A stretch of 49,582 nucleotides of DNA from Desulfovibrionaceae bacterium (GTDB lineage: Bacteria > Desulfobacterota > Desulfovibrionia > Desulfovibrionales > Desulfovibrionaceae). The notes under the pieces are model-generated. The model saw only the letters and a program-made list of their open reading frames with translations, searched no databases and had not been told where the DNA came from. A program made the translations under genes and the position numbers. Location of the stretch: the NCBI GenBank assembly GCA_019421865.1, contig JAHZEL010000014.1, positions 1-49,582 of the forward strand, written 5' to 3'. The first letter of the stretch is position 1. Each line of letters opens with the position of its first letter. Shown piece after piece: positions 31,980 through 39,284 of the stretch.

Positions 31980-33158
31980 ATGGCTGAATGGTATGTGGTG
32001 GGCGGCGCGGTGCGCGATCTTCTGCTCGGACGCCCGGTCCACGACGTGGATATTTCCTTTTCCGGAGGCGAAGAGTTCTTCTTACAGCGCTTCCCTTCGG
32101 CGCGCAATACGGGCGGCGAGCCGCGGATATGGCTGGTCGGCTCCGATGAGTTCACGCCTCTCGAAGGCGACGTGGCAAACGACATGACCACGCGCGATCT
32201 TACCATCAACGCCGCCGCCATCGACGGCGAAGGCCGCCTGTTCTGCCATCCCGACTTCCTGTCCGATCTGGAAAACGGCCTGCTGCGCCTGACCTCGGAA
32301 GAAGCGCTGGCCCGCGATCCGCTGCGCCTGTTCCGCGCGGCGCGCTTTGCCGCCGAACTGCCGCAGTTCCGCCTTGCGCCGGAGTCGCTGAGCGCCATGC
32401 GCGCCTTTGCGCTCGAACACCCCGAAGCCGTGGCCTCCCTGCCCGCCGAACGCGTGGGACGCGAACTTCTCCGCGCGCTTGCCGCTCCCGTGCCTTCCCG
32501 CTTCTTTTTCGTGCTCCGCGAGGCGGGCTGCCTCTCCCCCTGGTTCGAGGAACTTTCCCCGGCCGCCGATATTCCCGCAGGCCCCAGTCCCTGGCACGAC
32601 AACTCCGTGCTCGACCACACCCTCGAAGTCGTGGACCGCTGCGCCGGGCATCCCCTCGCCGCCTGGATGGCCCTCTGCCACGATCTCGGCAAGATCCGCA
32701 CCAGCGCGGACATTCTGCCGCATCATTACGGGCATGAGCTCAAGGGCGTCGAACTCGTGCGCTCTCTCGGCGAGCGCCTCCGCATCCCGTCCCGCCATAT
32801 CCGCGCCGCCGTGACCGCCACAATCCAGCACATGAAGGGCGGCATGTACGGCACCCTCCGCGCAGGCACGAAGCGCGACCTCATCTGCAAGCTCAGCGAC
32901 GAGCGCATCTTCCACGAGTTCTGGATACTCGCCGGCGCCGACGGTGGCTGGAACTGGGAACCCATAGCCTCCCGTGACCTCGCCGCCGTCCGCAGCATCC
33001 GCCTCCCCGAAGAGTGGCGGAACAGAGGCGCCGAGTCCGGCAAACGCCTTCGTCTCCTTCAGTGCGAAGCCCTCTCAAGGCTTCCCGATCTCTCCCCCGA
33101 ACGCGCCGAAAACGCCCCGCCCCTCGTGAGCACGACCCAGAGCGAAGAGAAGGCGTAA
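31980..33158 (+). CDS. cca: tRNA CCA-/CC-adding nucleotidyltransferase with HD domain
   Basis: A 392-aa protein; ATG at 31980 (MAEWYVVGGAVRDLLLG) with GGACGGGAG upstream. Residues 5-40 have the class II nucleotidyltransferase signature GGAVRDLLLGRPVHDVDIS (catalytic Asp pair DVD), then TTRDLTINA and RDPLRLFRAARFAAEL. An HD-type phosphohydrolase-like region follows (SVLDHTLEVVDRC, ALCHDLGKIRT). The enzyme restores the 3' CCA of tRNAs. Whether it adds the whole CCA or only CC cannot be read here; poly(A) polymerase is less likely given the HD domain. Divergent from birA. Repeat R3 starts 19 bp after the stop. Confidence 0.9.
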   Translation: MAEWYVVGGAVRDLLLGRPVHDVDISFSGGEEFFLQRFPSARNTGGEPRIWLVGSDEFTPLEGDVANDMTTRDLTINAAAIDGEGRLFCHPDFLSDLENGLLRLTSEEALARDPLRLFRAARFAAELPQFRLAPESLSAMRAFALEHPEAVASLPAERVGRELLRALAAPVPSRFFFVLREAGCLSPWFEELSPAADIPAGPSPWHDNSVLDHTLEVVDRCAGHPLAAWMALCHDLGKIRTSADILPHHYGHELKGVELVRSLGERLRIPSRHIRAAVTATIQHMKGGMYGTLRAGTKRDLICKLSDERIFHEFWILAGADGGWNWEPIASRDLAAVRSIRLPEEWRNRGAESGKRLRLLQCEALSRLPDLSPERAENAPPLVSTTQSEEKA

Positions 33159-33177
33159 AGGCGGGGGAGGGGAGTTA

Positions 33178-33440
33178 GGAAAGGCAGGAAAGCAGGAAAG
33201 GCAGGAAAGGCACAGGGGCGCTGCCCCTGAACCCCGCCGGGGGAGATAATCTCCCCCGAACCCCCATGATTCCGCTTCGCGGGCGGGGAAGAACTGCGCG
33301 TTTGAAGTGGATCCGGAAGGCTCGGCATGCGCCGTCAGGGCTGCCCCGTCAGTGCAGGTGTGTGCTGCCGCACCCACCTGCGGTGGCCGACCGCCGCTTC
33401 CGCTTCGCGGAATCAGCGGGAGTAAGGAAGGGATTTCCAG
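33178..33440 (+). repeat. dispersed structured intergenic repeat, copy R3
   Basis: Starts with 9-bp tandem units, then palindromes (GGGGCgcTGCCCC; GGGGGAGATAATCTCCCCC), H1, H2 at 33354-33381 (outer GCAGGTG/CACCTGC, inner TGC/GCA), H3 (inner TTCCGC/GCGGAA) and tail AAGGAAGGGATTTCC. Bases 33204-33283 are identical to 49264-49343 in R8, implying recent copying or gene conversion. Confidence 0.88.
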
Positions 33441-33707
33441 ATTTTTTTGATGAGTGGCAGAGGAGCGCGCGCCATAGGGCGTTCTCTTTGTTTTTTGTTG
33501 AGCGCGCCTCTTTTGCAGGCTGCTTTTGTGTTTTACCGGGCGTCGGCCTGAGTTCTCCCGAAACAATCCGGTATCGTTACCTTTAAACTGTTGACCGGCG
33601 CAGGCCGGAGAGCCGTCGGCACGGCGTGCGGGGGCGGCAGCACACGCACGCATGACAAAGCCTGCAGATGAACGGCCGGAAAACCCGGAATTCCGCCCGT
33701 TGAGCCG
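33441..33707. other. intergenic DNA between repeats R3 and R4
   Basis: No gene seen. A run of T follows the R3 tail, and an imperfect GC stem with T-rich flanks at about 33465-33525 could end transcription. The rest has shadow-like open frames only. Confidence 0.4.
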
Positions 33708-33829
33708 GCCCCTCCCGCGAAGCGGAACCGGGGGGCCGGGGGCTTGTCCCGACTTGTCGGGGAATCATTCCCCCCGGAAAACTGCCTTTCCCCCCCCGGC
33801 GGGGGCCGGGGCAGCGCCCCGGTTCCCCG
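33708..33829 (-). repeat. partial dispersed repeat, copy R4 (palindromic module only)
   Basis: Inverted relative to R3. It carries the GC palindromes (GGGGC...GCCCC, GGGGAATcATTCCCC, CCCGACTTGTCGGG) and CCGCGAAGCGG, but lacks the tandem units and the H1-H3 core. It sits 26 bp downstream of the ferredoxin-subunit stop, where a terminator is expected. Confidence 0.7.
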
Positions 33830-33855
33830 TTGTCTTTTCGTTCGGTGTTGTTCGT

Positions 33856-34365
33856 CTACCACTCGGCGCCGGAGGCGAGGAGGGAGGCGAGGTCGTGTTC
33901 GGCCTTTTCCTTTTCTTCGATGGAGACCTTTTTGAGGGTGAGGGCGTGGGTCGGGCAGGAGGCCACGCAGGGAGGCTGTTCGGCAGCCATGTCGTAGCGG
34001 CCGAAGCACATGTCGCACTTGGTCATTTTGCCGTTTTCGGGGAACTGGGGCACGTCGAAGGGGCAGGCGGACTTGCAGGCCTGGCAGGCGACGCACTTTT
34101 CCTCATCGACAAGGACGATGCCGTCTTCGTTCTTGCTTATGGCTCCGGTGAAGCAGACCTTCATGCAGTCGGGATCCACGCAGTGCCTGCAGGCCACGGA
34201 GGCATGGCGCAGGCGGGGCATGGCGTCTTCCTTCTGCCAGATCTTTTCCATGCGGCGGCAGGAGAGGCCGAGGGGGCGTTCCCGCCACGCTTTGCAGGCG
34301 ACCACGCAGCCGTAGCAGGCCACGCAGCGTTCGGCATCGAAGGCTATGGTATATTCTGTTTTCAT
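33856..34365 (-). CDS. four-cluster ferredoxin subunit of molybdenum oxidoreductase (locus 1)
   Basis: A 169-aa protein. The start at 34365 is preferred to the in-frame ATG at 34374, because AAAGG abuts the first and is 9 bases from the second. It has four [4Fe-4S] motifs in the DmsB/PsrB/TtrB pattern: CVACYGCVVAC, CRHCVDPDCMKVC, CVACQACKSACP and CDMCFGRYD...PPCVASCP. It carries electrons to or from the catalytic subunit encoded 26 bp upstream. It has no signal peptide, so it would be exported by riding with the Tat-bearing catalytic subunit. No membrane-anchor gene (NrfD/DmsC type) follows. Close paralogue of the gene at 42091, with the same ending (LGSGAEW/LASGAEW). Confidence 0.93.
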   Translation of the reverse strand: MKTEYTIAFDAERCVACYGCVVACKAWRERPLGLSCRRMEKIWQKEDAMPRLRHASVACRHCVDPDCMKVCFTGAISKNEDGIVLVDEEKCVACQACKSACPFDVPQFPENGKMTKCDMCFGRYDMAAEQPPCVASCPTHALTLKKVSIEEKEKAEHDLASLLASGAEW

Positions 34366-34391
34366 GGTGTTCATCCTTTACGGCTGCATGT

Positions 34392-36704
34392 TCAGGCCCG
34401 GATCACGTTCACGAGGGTCTGGCTGCTCATGGCGGTGATGAGCGGATCGGTGGTTCTGGACAGGTCGGGGCAGTACATCAGGTTGGCGTTGGCGCCGCCG
34501 TCGGTGAGGGGCATGTCGGGCAGATCGAGTTCACGGCAGCCCTGCCACCAGCCGTGCAGGAGCATGACGGTATCCTTTCGGATGCCGGGGTAGTATTCCG
34601 CTCTGACCTTCAGGTATCCGTGAGGGGAGATTACCTTCACCATGTCGCCGTCGGCAATGCCGCGGGCGCGGGCGCTTTCGGGATGAATGTGAAGGGTGGG
34701 TTCCTTTTCTATTTCGCGCAGGAAGGGCACGTTGCGCTGCCAGCCTGCGGAGAAGCTGCGCGAGGTGTGGTAGTCCGACATCACGAAGGGGTACTGTTCC
34801 AGAAGTTCCGGGGTGCCGCTCACGCTTTCCACGGGTTCGTGCCAGCCGGGCATGGGGGCGAAGCCGGCCTCTTCAAACTGCGTGTTGTACAGCGCCACCT
34901 TGCCCTGCGCAAGGAAGGGGGCCTTGTTCAGACGGGGGCTTTTGCTGCTGAAGACGGCTTCGTATTTTTCATACTGCCGCTTGCCCGTGGGCTTGTAGAT
35001 GATGCCAGTTCTGTGCGAGCGCAGTTCTTCCAGCGTCATGCCGAACGGTTCGAGCTGCCAGTCCATGCAGGCCTTGATGTCGCCGTTCCAGAAGTCCGCG
35101 CCGTAGCCCATGGCCACGCCGAGATCCAGCATGATCTGCTGCATGGAGCGTCCCTGTCCCTGCGGTTCCACCACCTTGTTGCGCGCCATGATCATGGGGC
35201 CGCGCACCTCGAACGGATGATCGAGTTCATAGGGCGTGAGCGCGGGAAGCACGATGTCGGCCCAGGCCATGTCTGCGGTGCGGTGCGTGTCCATGACCAC
35301 GTAGAAGTCCACCTTTTCCAGCGCGCGGATCACCCCCCGCGGATCGCGGGTGCTCACCGTGGGCTGGGTGCCGGGCGCAATGATGGTATGAATGGTGGGC
35401 TTGTCCTTGAGCACGTCTTCAAACAGGCGCGGATACGCGGCGGACGTGCCTTCAAGGAAGGGCTGGAAGGCGCGGGGAAATTCCGGACCGATGAGCTTGT
35501 CCACCCATTCCTGCGTGTATCTGTCCTTCATGTGCACGCTGCGCGCCTTGGGCATGTCGCTGGGCGCTCCGCCGAACAGATTGCCGCCGGGGCGGTCGAG
35601 ATGCCCCGTGATGGCCATGAGCATGGCGATGGCGCGGATGGCGTCGCTTGCCGAGGTGGCATGTTCCAGACCGTTGCCGAAGTCGATGGTCGCCTTCTTC
35701 GTGGTGGCGTAGGTGCGGGTCATTTCCTCAATCTGCGCCGCAGGCACGCCGCAGATCTTTTCCGCCCATGCCGGGCTGTACTGGCGCACGTGTTCGGCAA
35801 GCTTGTCGTAGCCGTAGCACCATCTGTCCACGAATTCGCGGTCGATGAGTCCGTCGCGCGTCACCACGTGCAGCATGGCGAGCGCCAGCGCCGCGTCCGT
35901 GCCGGGACGTACAGGAACCCAGTCCGTGGCAAAGCCGCCGTCCGCCTCCAGCGAGGGCTTGATCGCGTAAATGCGCGCCTTGCGATGCCAGGCTTCCACC
36001 AGCGCGTTCGCCGTGCCGAGCGGCGGGCCGGAATACACCGGCTGCTTGCCCCAGACAAGAATGACGTCCGCATTCGGGTAGTCGGGAGCGGGTCTTGCGC
36101 CCACCGTGTAGCAGAAGCCGAAGGAAAGCTGCACCGCGCAGATGCCGCTGTGCGCATAGTTCGGGCTGCCGTGCACCATGAGAAAGCGGTAGAGATAGTC
36201 GCTGTAGTCGCGCTTGGCCGGGGAAAGAATGCCCAGCGATTCGGGGCCGTATTTCGCCTTCTGCTCCTTCAGCGTGTCGGCGATGGTCTTCAGCGCCTCG
36301 TCCCAGCTTATCGGCTCGAATTTGTCTTCCCCGCGTCTGCCCACGCGCTTGAGCGGCGTGGTCAGCCTGTCCGGCGAGTACACCCACTGCGGCGCGGCAT
36401 GCGCCTTGCAGCACAGCGCGCCCTTGTTGTGCGGCGCTTCCTTCATGCCCGCCACGCGCGTGAAGCGGCCGTCCTTGACAAAGGCGTAAATCGCGCAGTT
36501 GCCCATGGGACCGCACATGCCGCACCAGGTCGGAATGACGGTTTCCCCGGTCTGCGCGGCCACGGCCTCGGCCTCGGCCAGCGTGAAGGGGCCGAACGGC
36601 AGCATCGACGCGCACGCCGCGCCTGCCGCCAGAGCGCCGGTTGTTTTCAGAAAGCTTCTGCGGCTCATGCCCGCGGTCTTCTTTCCGATGTCTGTTTTCT
36701 CCAT
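34392..36704 (-). CDS. Tat-exported molybdopterin oxidoreductase catalytic subunit (locus 1)
   Basis: A 770-aa protein; ATG at 36704 with AAGGAGG upstream. The Tat signal (SRRSFLKTTGALAAGAA) directs the folded enzyme to the periplasm. The Fe-S motif is CGMCGPMGNC...CC (C61, C64, C70, C98/99), two residues longer between the second and third Cys than the usual C-x2-C-x3-C. The molybdenum ligand is probably Cys189 in HGSPNYAHSGICAV. Binding motifs for the two pyranopterins (VWGKQPVYSGPP, GLEHATSASDAIRAI, HPESARARGIADGD) mark the DMSO-reductase superfamily. The substrate is unknown; polysulfide/thiosulfate reductase-like and hydroxytransferase-like enzymes are candidates. Operon with the ferredoxin subunit (26 bp). 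Strongly similar to the protein at 39285. Confidence 0.9.
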   Translation of the reverse strand: MEKTDIGKKTAGMSRRSFLKTTGALAAGAACASMLPFGPFTLAEAEAVAAQTGETVIPTWCGMCGPMGNCAIYAFVKDGRFTRVAGMKEAPHNKGALCCKAHAAPQWVYSPDRLTTPLKRVGRRGEDKFEPISWDEALKTIADTLKEQKAKYGPESLGILSPAKRDYSDYLYRFLMVHGSPNYAHSGICAVQLSFGFCYTVGARPAPDYPNADVILVWGKQPVYSGPPLGTANALVEAWHRKARIYAIKPSLEADGGFATDWVPVRPGTDAALALAMLHVVTRDGLIDREFVDRWCYGYDKLAEHVRQYSPAWAEKICGVPAAQIEEMTRTYATTKKATIDFGNGLEHATSASDAIRAIAMLMAITGHLDRPGGNLFGGAPSDMPKARSVHMKDRYTQEWVDKLIGPEFPRAFQPFLEGTSAAYPRLFEDVLKDKPTIHTIIAPGTQPTVSTRDPRGVIRALEKVDFYVVMDTHRTADMAWADIVLPALTPYELDHPFEVRGPMIMARNKVVEPQGQGRSMQQIMLDLGVAMGYGADFWNGDIKACMDWQLEPFGMTLEELRSHRTGIIYKPTGKRQYEKYEAVFSSKSPRLNKAPFLAQGKVALYNTQFEEAGFAPMPGWHEPVESVSGTPELLEQYPFVMSDYHTSRSFSAGWQRNVPFLREIEKEPTLHIHPESARARGIADGDMVKVISPHGYLKVRAEYYPGIRKDTVMLLHGWWQGCRELDLPDMPLTDGGANANLMYCPDLSRTTDPLITAMSSQTLVNVIRA

Positions 36705-37324
36705 GTTGCCTCCTTGAAGCGGCGCACATAAGGCGCGTTTCTTCAAGGAAAGACACGTCGTACGTCTCCGCAACCCCGCTTGATGAGGTCCGGATGATAT
36801 GAAAAGGCTGCCCGACGCCGGAAAAAACGGAACCTGAGATCAGGAAAGCGGAAAGATCGTCGCTTCATCCGCTCCCCCAGCGCCGAATGGACACAAGACC
36901 TGTGCCCCGACAGCTGTTCAAAGAAGACGAAACGACATTGCTTCCCCCGAAAAGTGATGAATAGGTGACTGTTTTGCAGAAAAACTGCATCGGCGTCACT
37001 TTTCCGATGCTCCGGACTATAGGAAATCCCGGCCAGTCCGTCAAACCCTTCTCCCAGAAAAGGCACGGGAAAAAGCTGGGAAGGCGGGGAGGAGGGACAG
37101 CGGAAAGCGCGTTGTTTCAACACTCTGAATGTTGTCGGATTTTCTTTCAGCGTTTCTCAACGATCCGGGGACACGGCGTTTTCGAGAAGCCGGGTCGATG
37201 AAACGAACTGCCGGTCTCTCCGGTGTCAGCGTCCAGAGAGCGTACAGCCCCGCGTCCGCAGACGTGTCCGGATTTGACGGGAGTTTGCCGTGTTCATGTG
37301 AGGAAAAGGTTCGAACCGGAGGCT
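36705..37324. other. 620-bp intergenic region upstream of oxidoreductase locus 1
   Basis: No gene seen. A nested dyad at about 36967-37002 has outer arms GTGAC/GTCAC and inner arms TGCAG/CTGCA, followed by TTTT on the plus strand; it could be an operator or RNA element of the oxidoreductase operon or a terminator. I found no consensus promoter. Confidence 0.45.
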
Positions 37325-37735
37325 CTACTGATGTTTTTTTCTTATATATTGTTTGGCAGCGGGATCGGATTTAAGCGCGGCAGAGCATATTTCGTCGGTC
37401 TGCTCACGGACGAACTCCAGCGCGGAGCCGTCGCTTTCCACGGCGGCAAGGCAGAGGTCGGGCGTCTGTTCCGGCACAAATTCCAGCATTCGCGGCCGTT
37501 TCCGCATGGCTTGCCTCATAAGAGCATGCTGTTTTTTCTCCGCTTCACGCTGTTCTTCCTCACTCATATTGTCACAGGGGAGTAAGCCTTCGGCATACAT
37601 CCTTTCAATGATGGCCGAAGCCGTGCTGAACTTTACGCCGAAGCACATCTGAATGAGGGAAATGGATATGTTGCCGCAGCCTTTGAACGTGGTCAGAGCC
37701 TTGGCGTACAGTGATTCATCAAGCGTATCGGACAT
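37325..37735 (-). CDS. FtsK-gamma-like winged helix with DUF4116 repeats
   Basis: A 136-aa protein with AAGGA before the ATG. Residues about 8-55 (LYAKALTTFKGCGNISISLIQMCFGVKFSTASAIIERMYAEGLL) follow the FtsK gamma winged helix, the part of FtsK that reads KOPS DNA sequences, but there is no motor domain. Residues about 85-130 contain two DUF4116-like units (TPDLCLAAVESDGSALEFV and TDEICSAALKSDPAAKQYI). Such a DNA-reading domain on a small protein suggests a regulator or a targeting factor. It is the third gene of a leftward cassette behind the PD-(D/E)XK nuclease gene and its partner, 37 bp after the partner's stop. Confidence 0.75.
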   Translation of the reverse strand: MSDTLDESLYAKALTTFKGCGNISISLIQMCFGVKFSTASAIIERMYAEGLLPCDNMSEEEQREAEKKQHALMRQAMRKRPRMLEFVPEQTPDLCLAAVESDGSALEFVREQTDEICSAALKSDPAAKQYIRKKHQ

Positions 37736-37772
37736 GGGGGGGATCCTTATGAAAGGTTGTTAATGCGTCACG

Positions 37773-38375
37773 TCAGTTTTTCAGCTTCCGAACGAATGTG
37801 TCGATGGTGGAATGAGCGTCGGTTAAAAGCTTGAACGCATCGTCTATGATCTCTGCCAGGGAATCGTTCCAGTCGGGATAGGAGTCTGCCAGAGTGTCAA
37901 TGTCGACGGGCTTGAACGGAAAGACAAGGTAGGATGTATTTTGGTCGTAGCAGGGGGTGAGGCGCGCCCCGGAAAGTTTTTTTGCATGCGTGGCGAAGAG
38001 CTTGTTGATACTGTTGGTATAGGCGTTTTTTTTCAGCAAGGAAGACTCCACGACAAGAGCCAGTCCCAGTCCCCTGTCATCTGTTCCGGAAGCGTGGAGT
38101 GTCCAGAAGTCGCTGCTGCCCCACCAGGCAAGCTTGTAATAGACCTGCGGCTTGCTGTTTTCGAAAGGCCAGCTCGAGGGACAGAAACGATCGTCTTTTG
38201 TCCACCATTCTTCGTCATCGTCAATATCGTCGATATTTTTTTTGATGCGGTCAAGGATGTAGGTATGAAGGCTGTCGTCAATGTCGCGCATGACCTGATA
38301 TGACTCTGAAATAATTTTTGCGTTGGCAATAGCCAACTTTGCGGCTTCGGACGTTATTTCCATGGTTTTCTCCAT
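37773..38375 (-). CDS. nuclease-partner protein, probable split C-terminal half of a PDDEXK_4 protein
   Basis: A 200-aa protein starting 2 bp after the stop of the nuclease gene, in another frame. The N-terminal half is helical (SEAAKLAIANAKIISESYQVMRDIDDSLHTYILDRIKK), then an acidic loop (DDIDDDEEWW) and a beta-rich part (YYKLAWWGSSDFWTLHASG, GLGLALVVES, LVFPFKP, DWNDSLAEIIDDAF). Single-chain PDDEXK_4 proteins, as I recall them, carry this sort of helical-then-beta C-terminal domain after the nuclease. The frame also stays open upstream of the ATG with protein-like sequence (NVQPLHSPYRHTSILPQDKS), suggesting a frameshift broke one gene. Alternatively it is a genuine coupled partner. Confidence 0.7.
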   Translation of the reverse strand: MEKTMEITSEAAKLAIANAKIISESYQVMRDIDDSLHTYILDRIKKNIDDIDDDEEWWTKDDRFCPSSWPFENSKPQVYYKLAWWGSSDFWTLHASGTDDRGLGLALVVESSLLKKNAYTNSINKLFATHAKKLSGARLTPCYDQNTSYLVFPFKPVDIDTLADSYPDWNDSLAEIIDDAFKLLTDAHSTIDTFVRKLKN

Positions 38376-38377
38376 TA

Positions 38378-39097
38378 TTATAGCTGACTTGTCTTGCGGC
38401 AGTATTGACGTGTGACGGTATGGGCTGTGGAGTGGCTGAACGTTCTGCTGTTCTCTTCAAGATCTTTCAGCGTGGCGGATATGCAGCGGGCTATATCTTT
38501 CCAGCGGAGGGGCAGTGCCTCTTTGGAAGAGCCTTGCACGCCCGTTCGGGTAAGGTAGATGAGCTGACCGCTTTTTCCGGGCTGCCGTCCGAGCCATTCG
38601 GCATAGTTTGAAAGCTGATTGCCGTGCTCTCTGGCATTGACCTTGACCTCGATGACCAGAAGACCGCGTTGTCCTTCTATGAGGATGTCCATGCGCTTGT
38701 GAGTGTCGGTGGCGGATTCCGTGATTACGGAGTAGGGGCCGGAAAAGTCGGGCATCGTGGTTGAGGGAAAGCGTTTTTGCAGGAATGAGAGAAGGCCGTC
38801 GAAAAAGACGCGGCCCTGCCCGTGATCGGCGCGGCTGTTCAGCAGCCATGCCAGCACGGCGCTGTATCTCATTTCTTTATGGCCTATTTCGTCGATGCTG
38901 AAAATATCCACGCAGTTGCCTGACGAAAGGGCACTCTGATGAACTTCTGCAAAGGTTTTGAAAAAGCTGTTCCATGAGGCGCAGTCTGGTTCCTCCTCTT
39001 TGTGGGTGTCTTCCTTGGGAGCCGGAAGTTTTTTCCACGCTTCAAAGAAGGATGTCAGTTTCCTGACAAAAGGAGATGGGGTGTTTGATTTCTTCAT
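38378..39097 (-). CDS. PD-(D/E)XK nuclease-superfamily protein (PDDEXK_4)
   Basis: A 239-aa protein; ATG at 39097 with GGAGG upstream. DIFSIDEIGHKEMRYSAVLAWLLNS (about residues 60-85) is the N-terminal mark of PDDEXK_4. The nuclease core is RMDILIEGQRGLLVIEVKVNAREHGNQLSNYAEWL: the Asp in RMDI, then Glu-x-Lys (EVK), and the Q-x3-Y helix, so the catalytic set looks intact. The protein ends abruptly in an unusual tail (TAHTVTRQYCRKTSQL), consistent with truncation by frameshift. Members of this family occur in mobile and defence islands, and the cassette sits between two oxidoreductase paralogues. Whether it cuts DNA is not shown. Confidence 0.8.
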   Translation of the reverse strand: MKKSNTPSPFVRKLTSFFEAWKKLPAPKEDTHKEEEPDCASWNSFFKTFAEVHQSALSSGNCVDIFSIDEIGHKEMRYSAVLAWLLNSRADHGQGRVFFDGLLSFLQKRFPSTTMPDFSGPYSVITESATDTHKRMDILIEGQRGLLVIEVKVNAREHGNQLSNYAEWLGRQPGKSGQLIYLTRTGVQGSSKEALPLRWKDIARCISATLKDLEENSRTFSHSTAHTVTRQYCRKTSQL

Positions 39098-39185
39098 GAC
39101 GGCCTCCGCGGAGAACGGCGTGAAAATATCATCTGTGCGCCGTCGAAGCAATCGACGCGCCGGCAAGGGAACGGCGAACCTGAAA

Positions 39186-39264
39186 AAGCCCCCCTTCCCG
39201 AGAAGCGGAACCGGGGGCCCGGGGGGATTGTCCCGACCTGTCGGGAATCTTTCCCCCCGGAAAA
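39186..39264 (-). repeat. partial dispersed repeat, copy R5 (palindromic module only)
   Basis: Inverted; carries the CCCGAGAAGCGG, GGGGGCCCGG, CCCGACCTGTCGGG and GGGAATCTTTCCCC elements as in R4, without the H1-H3 core. It sits 20 bp after the stop of the second oxidoreductase catalytic gene, in the same place relative to its gene as R4. Confidence 0.7.
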
Positions 39265-39284
39265 GCTTCTTCAGTGTTCTTCCT

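Noticed and set aside
33265..33586. Open frames running through repeats R3, R6 and R8 with similar protein ends
   Set aside because: The similarity comes from the repeat DNA itself; the frames start and stop at random within it.
34554..36731. 725-codon frame antisense to oxidoreductase locus 1, and a similar frame at 39840-41489 opposite locus 2
   Set aside because: The two frames resemble each other only because the genes beneath them are paralogues; no motif or ribosome site supports them.
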